This document shows positions 18,262-28,043 of a DNA stretch of 41,568 bases, one piece after another; positions within the stretch are counted from its first letter, which is position 1, and each line of letters opens with the position of its first letter. Origin of the DNA: Haliscomenobacter hydrossis DSM 1100 (lineage in GTDB: Bacteria > Bacteroidota > Bacteroidia > Chitinophagales > Saprospiraceae). The stretch spans positions 1-41,568 of the forward strand of contig CAMDWC010000002.1 of NCBI GenBank assembly GCA_945878825.1, written 5' to 3'. Under the pieces are notes generated by a model, which saw only the letters and a program-made list of their open reading frames with translations, was not told the DNA's origin and did not search any database. The position numbers and the translations under genes were made by a program.

Positions 18262-18406
18262 TAACCTGTTTTTGAGATTTTTATTCTTAAAAATTTTCAC
18301 AAATATAAGGACTCTAGTTTAATAATCTAAGTTTCCTTTCATTACATTATGAACCTTTATAAGAAGTGAGCGTTTTCTATTTTTATCATTTCTTAAAAGT
18401 CCAAAA

Positions 18407-19138
18407 ATGATCGATCAGGAGTTAAAAAATCTGAATGAACCTCTAAAGAAAAATGGAACAAACCATCCTTACCTCGTTGATGAGAATAATTGGTTAGATG
18501 AATTGGGTGATTCCCATCAAACTACTTCGATAGAAACACCTGTAAATACTGAATATTTAAATAAATCAGATGCTGAAAAGTTGGTGAAGATTCAACACCA
18601 TTTTAAAGAAATTATGGAAACTTTAGGTATGGATCTGTCAGATGATTCTCTTAAAGGTACTCCGGGTAGGGTAGCTAAAATGTTCGTTAAGGAAATTTTT
18701 AGTGGTTTAAGCCCTAGAAACATGCCGGATATGTCTCTATTTGAGAATAAATTTGGCTACAAAGAGGTTTTGCTGGAAAAAAATATAACCGTTCAATCAT
18801 TTTGTGAACATCATTTTTTACCCATTATAGGTAAAGCCCATATCGCTTACAAACCAGGGGATAAAGTCATCGGTTTATCTAAGTTAAATAGAATTGTGGA
18901 TTATTATAGCAGACGTCCTCAGGTTCAGGAAAGATTAACCAGACAAATTGCTGAAACATTAAGGCAAGTTCTCGAAACTGATAGTGTGGCGGTTTACATT
19001 GAGGCTGTCCATTTTTGTGTTCAGGCAAGAGGTATAGAGCATCAGGGATGTACCACTGTAACATCTGATTTTGGTGGTGATTTCAAGAAAGAAAATGTTA
19101 GACATTCTTTTTACCAATCTATTCAAACAAATATTTAA
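18407..19138 (+). CDS. folE: GTP cyclohydrolase I
   Basis: [55 protein letters not shown] ... [12 protein letters not shown]. Confidence 0.92.
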   Translation: MIDQELKNLNEPLKKNGTNHPYLVDENNWLDELGDSHQTTSIETPVNTEYLNKSDAEKLVKIQHHFKEIMETLGMDLSDDSLKGTPGRVAKMFVKEIFSGLSPRNMPDMSLFENKFGYKEVLLEKNITVQSFCEHHFLPIIGKAHIAYKPGDKVIGLSKLNRIVDYYSRRPQVQERLTRQIAETLRQVLETDSVAVYIEAVHFCVQARGIEHQGCTTVTSDFGGDFKKENVRHSFYQSIQTNI

Positions 19139-19858
19139 ATGGAAACTTTATTAAATAAAATTGTTCTTGTCGTTGGTGGTACTGGTGGTATAGGAGCAGA
19201 AACATGTAAACTTTTGCATCAATCTGGAGCAAAAGTTTTTGTTACTGGAAGAAATAAAGAAAGTTTAAATGATATTTGTAATTCAATAGGTATTCCTGTC
19301 AATAATAGATTCGTTGTTGATTTAAAAGTTACAGAAAGTATTCATCAAATGGTGGAAAATATTCAGTCTATGACAGGATCAGCCATAGATATACTCATCA
19401 ATGCAGCGGGTATTGGTATCATAAAATCTTTTGAATCATTAAGTATTCAAGATTTTAAAGATTCACTTGATGTAAATCTTGTAGGGGCTTTCAGTTTGGT
19501 TCAAGCAGTTTTACCAAAAATGAAAGAACAAAAGAAAGGACTTATTATAAATATCCCAGGTGTATTAGGTAAAACACCCATGGCTGGAGCAGCCGCTTAT
19601 GCAGCTTCAAAATATGGTTTAAATGGTATGATGAAATCTCTGAGAGAGGAGTTAAAAAGAACTGAAATAAGGATAACTAATATCTATATGGGGGGCGTTG
19701 ACTCTCCATTTTGGGATAACATTGACTTAAAAGTTCAAAGAGATAAAATGATAGCAGTTAAAGAAGCAGCAAAAACCATTTGGTTTTTATGCCAACAACC
19801 TTCTTCTGCGGTAGTCTCTGAAATGGTTATTCAACCATTCAATCATCAAGCTATTTAA
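19139..19858 (+). CDS. Short-chain dehydrogenase/reductase (SDR) family oxidoreductase
   Basis: VLVVGGTGGIGAETCKLL, NAAGIG, YAASKYG; start immediately follows the folE stop. Confidence 0.88.
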   Translation: METLLNKIVLVVGGTGGIGAETCKLLHQSGAKVFVTGRNKESLNDICNSIGIPVNNRFVVDLKVTESIHQMVENIQSMTGSAIDILINAAGIGIIKSFESLSIQDFKDSLDVNLVGAFSLVQAVLPKMKEQKKGLIINIPGVLGKTPMAGAAAYAASKYGLNGMMKSLREELKRTEIRITNIYMGGVDSPFWDNIDLKVQRDKMIAVKEAAKTIWFLCQQPSSAVVSEMVIQPFNHQAI

Positions 19859-19934
19859 TACAACAGTCAGTTTTAAATTTTTTAACGAAGGTTAATAAAT
19901 CATTATTATAAAGTGGCATGGTCCAACCATTAAA

Positions 19935-20465
19935 TTATGGTCTACTTCTTTGTAATTTAGCTGCAATAAATTTTTCTAAAGCAACAGGGGTACTTTCATC
20001 CTGCCATTGTAGGTATATGTAATCAGCCTGCTCATAGAATTTTTCCCTTTCAGAAAGTTTAATTGAAATAAAATTTTTAAGGTCATCATCTGACATACTA
20101 CTTATTAATGGTCGTCCTTCTTTTTGGTTATTTAATCTTTCAAATAATACTTCTTCTGATGTTTTTAAATAAATGGATATTCCGTGGTTTTTAATCCAAT
20201 TCATATTTTCTTGGAAACATGGGGTACCTCCTCCACAGGATATTATATATTGTCTAAAATCAACCGTTTTCCTTAATAAATTTGCTTCATTTTCCCTAAA
20301 TTTTTCTTCGCCAATGCTACTAAAAATATCTAGTATACTCAAATTCAAAGTATCTTCTATAAACTTATCCAGATCTAAGAAATTCAAATTAAACTTTTCT
20401 GATAAATATCTTCCTAAAAAGGATTTTCCAGAACCCATGAAACCTAAGAGGTAAATATTTTCCAT
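19935..20465 (-). CDS. aroK: Shikimate kinase
   Basis: LLGFMGSGKSFLGRYLS (P-loop), FLDLDKFIE, EKFRENEANLLR, SCGGGTPCF, EGRPL. Confidence 0.92.
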   Translation of the reverse strand: MENIYLLGFMGSGKSFLGRYLSEKFNLNFLDLDKFIEDTLNLSILDIFSSIGEEKFRENEANLLRKTVDFRQYIISCGGGTPCFQENMNWIKNHGISIYLKTSEEVLFERLNNQKEGRPLISSMSDDDLKNFISIKLSEREKFYEQADYIYLQWQDESTPVALEKFIAAKLQRSRP

Positions 20466-20553
20466 AATCAGGTGAGTATATGTATTTTTTCCTAAAGATT
20501 ATAAAAAAATATAGTAATTAATAAGGAACTGAAATTCATTGTTGAAAAATCGT

Positions 20554-20561
20554 TATTTTTG
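20554..20561 (+). promoter_or_regulatory. Possible Bacteroidota -7 element (TAnnTTTG) upstream of the DUF1573 gene
   Basis: TATTTTTG matches TAnnTTTG; no properly spaced -33 TTG seen. Confidence 0.3.
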
Positions 20562-20579
20562 CCAAATTAAATAAGAAGA

Positions 20580-21076
20580 ATGAGTAAAATTTGGTTGTAT
20601 TTATCGCTTTTACTGGTTTTATCCATAGTTGGATGCCATAAAAATGAGGAAAATGAGAAGCATAGAAAAAGGGTCGAAGAAATAAGGATGGGCAGGGAAT
20701 TGACTCCTTCTGAAATTATAAGAAATCCACTCGGTGAGCAAGGATTAAATACATCAAAAGTAGCAAAAATTACATTTGAAGAGACCGTTACTTCATTCGG
20801 CAGCATAATTGAAGGGGAAATAGTAAAAAATCTTATCGATTTTTGAATACAGGAAAATATCCACTATATATATTTGATGTTTATGGTACCTGCGGATGTA
20901 TTGTTCATGAATGGCCAAAGGGTATGATTGAACAAGGTAGGGGAGGGTGGATAAGGGTTAAATTTAATAGTGAGGGTAAAATAAATAAACAGAGAAAACT
21001 AATTACTGTGGTAGCCAATACATTTCCTGTGGAAACATTACTATATTTAGAGGGTATTGTCAAATCAAAAAACTAA
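20580..21076 (+). CDS. DUF1573 domain lipoprotein, split into two reading frames (20580-20846 and 20843-21076)
   Basis: Frame 1: lipoprotein signal ..VLSIVGC and KITFEETVTSFGSIIEGEIVK; frame 2 (-1): SYRFLNTGKYPLYIFDVYGTCGCIVHEWPKG...FNSEGKINKQRKLITVVANTFP. Joined at 20825-20831 they give a continuous DUF1573-like domain. Confidence 0.8.
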
Positions 21077-21094
21077 ATTATAAATCATAAAGCT

Positions 21095-21412
21095 ATGTTT
21101 TTTTTACTTCAAGCCAGTACAACAGGTTCATCGTCATGGATAAACCTCATTTTTATTGTTTCTATGTTTTTAGTATTTTGGTTGTTAATGATACGACCAC
21201 AAGCAAAACGCCAGAAAGAACAAAAATTATTTCAAGAAAGTTTAGACAAGAACAAAGATGTGGTAACAAGTAGTGGAATACTTGGTAGAATATCTAAGAT
21301 TGAGGACAGTATTGTAACTTTAGAGGTTTCACCTAAGGTTTATATACGCGTCACTAAGAATGCCATTTCGAAGGAACTTACAGAAAATATTAACGCGACG
21401 ATAGAAAGTTAA
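21095..21412 (+). CDS. yajC: Preprotein translocase subunit YajC
   Basis: Small protein, one TM, WLLMIRPQAKRQKEQKLFQESL, VVTSSGILGRISKIEDSIVTLEV. Confidence 0.92.
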   Translation: MFFLLQASTTGSSSWINLIFIVSMFLVFWLLMIRPQAKRQKEQKLFQESLDKNKDVVTSSGILGRISKIEDSIVTLEVSPKVYIRVTKNAISKELTENINATIES

Positions 21413-21444
21413 TATTTCTGAAATGGTAAGCTGAAAAAGCAAAG

Positions 21445-21480
21445 AATCCTCCGGGGATATTTAATACCGGAGGATTTTTT
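21445..21480 (+). terminator. Rho-independent terminator downstream of yajC
   Basis: AATCCTCCGG-GGATATTTAATA-CCGGAGGATT followed by TTTT. Confidence 0.88.
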
Positions 21481-21534
21481 ATTATCTTAAATCAGATAAT
21501 TTACATTATGTTAAGTAATTTTTCTCAACATCAT

Positions 21535-22809
21535 TTAGAATAATCGCTGAATGAATCTTTTATTCTGTGTGATAATTCTCGCCGTACCTGAAAGTTCCTT
21601 TTTTGTCGATACTTTAAAACCAGTTGATGTAACCAGTCCATTTCTAAAATAAACGGTTACCGGAGAAACTAACTTTTTATTTTCCTCTAAAGCTATACTT
21701 GAACTCGTTGCCACTTTTCCTTGTATGATGCCATATTTTGAAGATGGATAACTATTTAATTTGACTAAAACCGTTTGATTCTTTCGGATGTTCCCACTTT
21801 CAGTAAATGGTATATTCATGATTCCTTTCATTTTATTGGATTGCGGAGGAATAACCATCAATAAGGGTTCGTCTTTATTAACATATTGGCCTGATTTAAG
21901 AAATTTGTTCGTAACCTGAACGGTACCATTTGAGGGTGAATTGATTAAATGTAAGGAAATCCATTGGGATGCGTTAGATTTAAGTTGCACAAATGCTGCA
22001 TTCATTTCTAAAAGTGCAACCTCCCTACCCTTTTCACTTCCAGCTTTTAAGTTAATTAAATCTGACTTTAAATTACTAATTTTAAATTGTTTATCTTTAA
22101 TTTCGGCTTCTGTTGCGTTTAAATTAGTAGCAAGAACGGTTAATTTATCTTTTGTTTTGTTTAATTCAGATTGCGATAATTTATCCATTTTCACCATGGC
22201 TTCTTCATTTTTCATCTGAATCTGTATATTTTCAATCTGAGTTGACAAATTTTCTTTAAGATTCAATGAATATTGAATCCCATTTTCTAAAGATATGATT
22301 TGCCTTTTTTTTTCTGTTTTATTTGCTATTTCTACCCCTTCATTTGTCCTTAAATTATATTGTTTTTGTTTATCTAAAAATTGAAATAAATATTTTTGGA
22401 GTTCACCGATACTATAGTTTTCAGTCAATGAAAAGGATATAATAGAGCTCTGATTTGTGAGTTTAATCCTTTGTAATTTTTCATAAAGAGACAGAACATC
22501 TAAATAATCAGCTTCAGAATTATAAGAAATTAATAATTGTCCTTTCCTTACCCTTTGATTGTGCTTGGTATGCAACTCATTTATATAGCCTGATTTGGGT
22601 GATATTAGTTTTGTTGGTGGGTCATTAAATGACACAATGATTTCATTTTCAACAACATCAGGGTATTGAATCCAGTAGGACAGCCAGATTAAAAGGACGA
22701 TAACAATTAAAAAAATTAAGGTACCAAATCTTAGTATCCATCCAGGAGGAGTTCCTAAAATTTCCTGAATTTCTTCATTTCGATAGTCTTTATTTTTTTC
22801 ACTTTTCAT
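21535..22809 (-). CDS. HlyD family secretion protein (membrane fusion/adaptor protein)
   Basis: N-terminal TM, LISPKSGYINELHTKHNQRVRKGQLLISY (biotinyl-like motif), coiled coil, SPSNGTVQV...VNKDEPLLMVIPP. Confidence 0.88.
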   Translation of the reverse strand: MKSEKNKDYRNEEIQEILGTPPGWILRFGTLIFLIVIVLLIWLSYWIQYPDVVENEIIVSFNDPPTKLISPKSGYINELHTKHNQRVRKGQLLISYNSEADYLDVLSLYEKLQRIKLTNQSSIISFSLTENYSIGELQKYLFQFLDKQKQYNLRTNEGVEIANKTEKKRQIISLENGIQYSLNLKENLSTQIENIQIQMKNEEAMVKMDKLSQSELNKTKDKLTVLATNLNATEAEIKDKQFKISNLKSDLINLKAGSEKGREVALLEMNAAFVQLKSNASQWISLHLINSPSNGTVQVTNKFLKSGQYVNKDEPLLMVIPPQSNKMKGIMNIPFTESGNIRKNQTVLVKLNSYPSSKYGIIQGKVATSSSIALEENKKLVSPVTVYFRNGLVTSTGFKVSTKKELSGTARIITQNKRFIQRLF

Positions 22810-24999
22810 TTAAAATCCTAGTTCCAAAGTATTTTTAACTAATTGATAATAGGCGCCTCTGACAAAAGTCAGTTCTTCATGTGATCCGCATTCAAGCATT
22901 TCCCCATCCTCCATAACAACAATTTGGTCAGCTTTTAAAACGGTGCTTAAGCGATGTGAAACGATAATAATGGTTTTATTTTTAAAAGCAGCCTTTATAT
23001 TTTCCAAAATTAACATTTCATTGTAGGTATCAAGAGATGAGGTAGCCTCATCAAAGAAGAGAATATCGGGTTCCTTATAAACTGCTCTGGCTATAAGAAT
23101 TCTCTGCTTCTGCCCTTGACTAAGGCCCTGTCCCTCGGGGCCAATAATAGTGTTATAACCCAGAGGTAAATTCTCAATATAAGATTGTAAGTTAGCTAAT
23201 TTTGCAGAAAATTGAAGTTTGCTCTTATCAATAATTTCTTCGCCCAGAGCAATATTTTTGGCAATGCTATCACTAAAAAGATGACCATCTTGCATAACCA
23301 CGCCAATACTACTACGCCACAATCTGGGATTTATAGATAATAAATTTATTTCACCTAATTTTATATTTCCTTCGGTTGGCTTATAAAGATTAAGTAAAAT
23401 TTTTAATAACGTAGTTTTTCCACTACCACTTGGACCAAGGATAGCTGTTATTTTACCTTTAGGAATTACTAGATTTATATTCTTAATATTTGGCGAAGCA
23501 TTGACACCAGCATAGCTAAAATTTACATTCTCCAAAACGATATTTCCTTCAAAAGGAAGGGTATTAGTATTTTCCTCAATAATTGTTTCATTATCTTTAA
23601 GGTGTATCTCACCAATTCTTTCCAGGCTGATTTTAGCATCTTGCATAGATTTTAAAAATTCTGTTAATTGATTAATTTGAGTATTCAGTTGACCAATGAT
23701 ATACTGAATAGCTACTAACATGCCTAAAGTCAATGTTGCATTCAGAACTCCCTTTGCAACCAAATAAATAATAAATAGATTTTTTGTTTCATTAAAAAAT
23801 AAGGCGCCAGCTCTCTGAACTTGTTCAAGTTTTAGATTTTCTGCTTCTGTATTAAATAATTTTGCTTGAATTTTTTCCCAAGACCATCTTTTTAACTTTT
23901 CAGCATTAAATAACTTAATATCCTGCATTCCCGAAATCATTTCATTGATGCTATTTTGATTATCGCTGTTGTATTCAAATCTTTTTATGTCTAGGCTTTT
24001 TCTCCATTTCATGAAGCCTAAAACCCAAACAATATTTAGTAATGATCCTATGATAAAAATAGTGAAAATAGCTTTATTCCAAAACAAAAGTACCACTCCA
24101 AAAGCCAAGAGATTTAGCAATGAAAAGATAGAAATCAAAGAAGTAGAACTTAAAAACTTTTGTACTCTTTCGTGGTCATTAAAACGTTGAATTAAATCTC
24201 CAGGCAATTTTGTATCAAAAAACCTAAATGGAAGTTTTGTTAACTTTATAAGAAAATCAGATAATAAACTAATATTTACTCTACTACCTACATGTAAAAT
24301 ATTCCAGTTTCTAATAAATTCAACAGATATCTGGCTGATAAATAAAATAAGTTGAGCAATAAGTACTAATGAAATAAAAGATAAATCGTTATTATTGATA
24401 CCTATATCTACAACACTTTTTATAAAAAACGGAAACAGTAGTTGGAGGGTGCTTCCTAAGAATAGTCCTATAATTATCTGAAAAATAAGTGCCTTGTATT
24501 GGTAAAAATAATTTAGCACATATTGCCAGCTACCCTTTTTAGGTTCCTTTCCATTGAAAATATAAAAATTTGGCGTACTCTGACAGATTAAAACGATGCC
24601 TGAATTTTCAACCGTTGCATCCGCCCCAATCCATTTGGTCAGAAATTCGTCATTATTTAGTTTATACTTTCCTTTTGCTGGGTCTGCAATCCACACATTA
24701 GTTGAATCCTGGTGATAAACGACAACAAAATGATTACTTCCCCAGTTTATTATACAGGGTTTAGGTATAACATCTTGTAATTGAATAATATCTGCTTCGA
24801 CAGCTAAGGTTTTAAGGCCTATTAATTCAGCAGCTTCGCTGAGGTCTAAAAGTGAAACACCATCTTTTCCTGTATTACTTATCTCCCTTAAATAATCTAA
24901 TGAATAGTACCGTCCATAAAACCTTGCAATCATGCGCAAGCAAGTTGATCCGCAATCCATTGCCTCAAGTTGTGGATAGAATGGAAACCGTTTCGGCAT
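22810..24999 (-). CDS. Peptidase C39-containing ABC transporter (bacteriocin/RiPP exporter type)
   Basis: N-terminal C39: FPFYPQLEAMDCGSTCLRMIARFYG and NHFVVVYHQ; TM domain; ABC domain GPSGSGKTTLLK, LSQGQKQRILIARA, DILFFDEATSSLD. Confidence 0.92.
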   Translation of the reverse strand: MPKRFPFYPQLEAMDCGSTCLRMIARFYGRYYSLDYLREISNTGKDGVSLLDLSEAAELIGLKTLAVEADIIQLQDVIPKPCIINWGSNHFVVVYHQDSTNVWIADPAKGKYKLNNDEFLTKWIGADATVENSGIVLICQSTPNFYIFNGKEPKKGSWQYVLNYFYQYKALIFQIIIGLFLGSTLQLLFPFFIKSVVDIGINNNDLSFISLVLIAQLILFISQISVEFIRNWNILHVGSRVNISLLSDFLIKLTKLPFRFFDTKLPGDLIQRFNDHERVQKFLSSTSLISIFSLLNLLAFGVVLLFWNKAIFTIFIIGSLLNIVWVLGFMKWRKSLDIKRFEYNSDNQNSINEMISGMQDIKLFNAEKLKRWSWEKIQAKLFNTEAENLKLEQVQRAGALFFNETKNLFIIYLVAKGVLNATLTLGMLVAIQYIIGQLNTQINQLTEFLKSMQDAKISLERIGEIHLKDNETIIEENTNTLPFEGNIVLENVNFSYAGVNASPNIKNINLVIPKGKITAILGPSGSGKTTLLKILLNLYKPTEGNIKLGEINLLSINPRLWRSSIGVVMQDGHLFSDSIAKNIALGEEIIDKSKLQFSAKLANLQSYIENLPLGYNTIIGPEGQGLSQGQKQRILIARAVYKEPDILFFDEATSSLDTYNEMLILENIKAAFKNKTIIIVSHRLSTVLKADQIVVMEDGEMLECGSHEELTFVRGAYYQLVKNTLELGF

Positions 25000-25003
25000 G
25001 ATA

Positions 25004-25822
25004 CTATAACTCGTTTTTATTTAACCAATTACAAATATAATTAAATATTTCTATTTGTTCCGGTTCATTGTGTAACTCATGGTAAAGTCTTTCTGCACCG
25101 TAATATTCAATGCCTGTTCTTGAAGCAAAAGCTTTACTGGCGGTGGCATCAGTTATTTTATCACCAAGACCATGAATGATTAATATTTTATCACTTATTT
25201 GCTTACTGTATTTATCTAATATTTCTGCCCGTTGAAAAAGGATATTTGCTGCCGAAAGGGTAATTTTATTATGAACTAAAGGGTCATTAATATAACGTTC
25301 AACAACCATTTTATCTCTGGACAGCCAATCTGGATCTAATTCATTCCCTTGACTTAATGCTGGCAGTATACCACTAAGCCATTTCATCAAAGATATTTTC
25401 CATGGAGGGGGAACCAGTTTTAGTTTAATCCATGGGGCTGAAACGATGACATAATCTACGGATTTTTCATGTTCAATAATCCAATGAAGAACAATATTTC
25501 CACCTAAGCTATGTCCATATAACAGAAGTGGTAATTTATCAGCTCGCTCATCAAGCATCTTCTTTAATACCTGAATTTCATTTAAATAAAAGGCGTAATT
25601 TGGTATATGTCCTCTCGCACCCGGGCTGTTTCCATGTCCATAATGATCTACGCCGTAAACATTTATTTGTTGATCATTAAATAATTTGGCCCAATGATCG
25701 TACCTTCCGACATGTTCTCCGGCTCCATGAACAAGCATTAAATTTGCTTTTGGGTTATCTACTTCCCATTTTAAGCCAGATAAAGTAATTTCGTTTGTCA
25801 GTGGTAAGTTGAATTTTTCCAT
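25004..25822 (-). CDS. Alpha/beta hydrolase (monoacylglycerol lipase / lysophospholipase-like)
   Basis: LMLVHGAGEHVGRYDHWAKLF, GVDHYGHGNSPGARGH, LYGHSLGGNIVLHW nucleophile elbow. Confidence 0.88.
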   Translation of the reverse strand: MEKFNLPLTNEITLSGLKWEVDNPKANLMLVHGAGEHVGRYDHWAKLFNDQQINVYGVDHYGHGNSPGARGHIPNYAFYLNEIQVLKKMLDERADKLPLLLYGHSLGGNIVLHWIIEHEKSVDYVIVSAPWIKLKLVPPPWKISLMKWLSGILPALSQGNELDPDWLSRDKMVVERYINDPLVHNKITLSAANILFQRAEILDKYSKQISDKILIIHGLGDKITDATASKAFASRTGIEYYGAERLYHELHNEPEQIEIFNYICNWLNKNEL

Positions 25823-25897
25823 TTTTATCGTAATATAAGAAAGAGTATAGAACTAAAATTTATTAGCTTCGTTAAATTATTAAATTTAGTCTAAAAA

Positions 25898-26818
25898 ATG
25901 CGTATTATATTCATGGGCACTCCGGCATTTGCTGTCCCTACCCTTTTGAAACTCAATGATTCAGGTTTTACTATCCCAGCAGTAATTACAGCACCAGATA
26001 AACTTGGTGGAAGAGGAAAAAAAGAATGGTTGATTTCAGCCGTTAAAGATGCTGCTTTAGCCTTGAATATCCCGGTTTTACAGCCTGTAAATCTTAAAAG
26101 TGAAGCTTTTTTACATACGGTAAAAGATTTAAAACCGGATCTGTTTATTGTAGTAGCTTTTAGGATGCTTCCTGAAGTACTTTGGAGTCTACCTCATTTG
26201 GGGACAATTAATTTACATGCTTCTCTGTTACCTGATTATCGTGGTGCTGCACCCATTAACTGGGCCTTAATAAATGGGGAAACTACGTCGGGCGTAACTA
26301 CTTTCTTTATAAGAAAAGATATTGATACAGGTCCTATTATTCTGTCTAAATCCATATACATTTTGCCTGAAGATAATGCTGGTTCTTTGCACGATCATTT
26401 AATGTTGTTAGGAGCAAATCTTGTGATTGATTCTTTAAAAAATCTTATGGATTCCTCCTTTGTCCCTATTCCTCAAGGAAAGGGTTCTAGTAAAATGGCT
26501 CCTAAATTACAGCATGAAACAGGCAGGATTGATTTATCAAATTCAACATTAGATGTAATTAATTTAATCCGTGGATTAAGTCCGTTTCCGGGCGCATGGG
26601 TAGCATCAACATTGGGTGAAATAAAAATTCTAGCTGCTCATGTGGAGGAACTTAAGATAGATTTTAAAGATAAACTCTATCTTAGTGATGACAAGACATT
26701 TATTTATTTAAGAACTGGAGATGGTTACATTTCTCTCGACAAGATTCAAATTCCTGGTAAGAAGCCAATAGATGTGAAATCATATCTTAATGGCAATAAA
26801 GCGGATAACTGGTTCTAA
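25898..26818 (+). CDS. fmt: Methionyl-tRNA formyltransferase
   Basis: MRIIFMGTPAFAVPTLLKL, INLHASLLPDYRGAAPINWALINGETTSGVTTFFI, DTGPII. Confidence 0.93.
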   Translation: MRIIFMGTPAFAVPTLLKLNDSGFTIPAVITAPDKLGGRGKKEWLISAVKDAALALNIPVLQPVNLKSEAFLHTVKDLKPDLFIVVAFRMLPEVLWSLPHLGTINLHASLLPDYRGAAPINWALINGETTSGVTTFFIRKDIDTGPIILSKSIYILPEDNAGSLHDHLMLLGANLVIDSLKNLMDSSFVPIPQGKGSSKMAPKLQHETGRIDLSNSTLDVINLIRGLSPFPGAWVASTLGEIKILAAHVEELKIDFKDKLYLSDDKTFIYLRTGDGYISLDKIQIPGKKPIDVKSYLNGNKADNWF

Positions 26819-26828
26819 ATAATTTTAT

Positions 26829-27728
26829 ATGGTTCATATTATTGATTTAAAATTTCAAGGCTTCTCAGAGTCAATTGCTGCATTTATTTTGGAATCTGAC
26901 ATAGGTCCCATTTTATTTGAAACCGGTCCTTATTCTACCTTTCATACACTCAAAATGGAAATAGAGAAAATAGGTTATGTTATTTCGGACATTAAGCATG
27001 TTTTTATTTCTCATATTCATTTTGATCATGCTGGTGCAGCCTGGAAATTTGCAGAACATGGAGCTATTATCTATGTTCATCCAGCTGGTTTGCCTCATTT
27101 AAATAATCCTGAAAAATTATGGGGATCTGCCGTTAGAATTTACGGTGCTTCTATGGAGATATTATGGGGCGTTATGGAACCTATTCCATCAGATAAACTT
27201 GTTCCCCTTATGCATTTAGCGTGTATACAATTAGGGGAATTTGAAATTAAAGCCATCCATACTCCGGGGCATGCTGTTCATCATATCGCTTTTTCTTTGA
27301 ATGATATCGTTTTTGGAGGTGATGTGGCAGGAGTTTGCATAGGAGATGGTCCTGTGGTTCCACCTTGTCCTCCGCCTGATATTCATATTGAAGATTGGTG
27401 CTCATCTATTGGGTTGATTAAAAAGGTTAATCCTAAATTTCTTTATCTAACCCATTTTGGCTTAGTGAAAAAGCCTGTTCAAGAACATCTGACTATCCTT
27501 GAAAATACTCTGTTAAAATATTCAGAATGGGTTTTGAAGGAAATGGAAACTCATTCGGATATAAGTATAATTATTGACTCCTTTCAGGCTATGGTTGAAA
27601 AATTATGGATAGAAAACAAATTGGATGAAATGGTAATTACGAGATACGGCCTGGCTAATCCAAGTTTCATGACAGTGAGCGGACTCATCAGATATTGGAC
27701 AAAAGTAAAAGGGGTTAAATGGAATTAA
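26829..27728 (+). CDS. MBL-fold metallo-hydrolase
   Basis: VFISHIHFDHAGAAWKFAEHG metal-binding motif; HTPGHAVHHIAFSL; FGGDVAG; LTHFG. Confidence 0.87.
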   Translation: MVHIIDLKFQGFSESIAAFILESDIGPILFETGPYSTFHTLKMEIEKIGYVISDIKHVFISHIHFDHAGAAWKFAEHGAIIYVHPAGLPHLNNPEKLWGSAVRIYGASMEILWGVMEPIPSDKLVPLMHLACIQLGEFEIKAIHTPGHAVHHIAFSLNDIVFGGDVAGVCIGDGPVVPPCPPPDIHIEDWCSSIGLIKKVNPKFLYLTHFGLVKKPVQEHLTILENTLLKYSEWVLKEMETHSDISIIIDSFQAMVEKLWIENKLDEMVITRYGLANPSFMTVSGLIRYWTKVKGVKWN

Positions 27729-27970
27729 TTAACAGGTAGCCACTCTTTGATAATTTCAATTGATTTTTTAATAAATTTTTGATCAATAAAATCAACTGAT
27801 TTAGATATATTATTGTCTTTGTCCTCCACTTTCAAAGTTAAATCTATTTTGTTTTTAAGTTGCGTATTATCCAGGTATGGTTTATTTTCATGTAAATACC
27901 AATAACTAAGACTACTTAATATTATTAGTATTATTAGCAATGAGGTTTCACCATTAAACTCCTTTTTCAT
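27725..27970 (-). CDS. Small single-TM protein of unknown function
   Basis: 81 aa, N-terminal TM TSLLIILIILSSLSYWYL, charged C-terminus; fills the gap convergent with the MBL gene. Confidence 0.5.
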   Translation of the reverse strand: MKKEFNGETSLLIILIILSSLSYWYLHENKPYLDNTQLKNKIDLTLKVEDKDNNISKSVDFIDQKFIKKSIEIIKEWLPVN

Positions 27971-28043
27971 TTTATTATGCTTTATTTTTCATAAATATAC
28001 AATCAAAGACTAATTAATTTTTAAAAAGGTTGCAAGTTAAAAG

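Noticed and set aside
18262-18300. N-terminal extension of lpdA (MKIFKNKNLKNRL)
   Set aside because: The family begins at MKYDLIIIGTGPGGY; the extension is likely an upstream in-frame ATG.
20173-20454. 93-aa plus-strand ORF antisense to aroK, and 20567-20806 minus ORF antisense to the DUF1573 gene
   Set aside because: Both overlap well-supported genes on the other strand.
22810-24999. C39 exporter as a toxin or defence system linked to the caspase operon
   Set aside because: It lies about 8 kb away, on the opposite strand, separated by housekeeping genes and terminators; no evidence of linkage.
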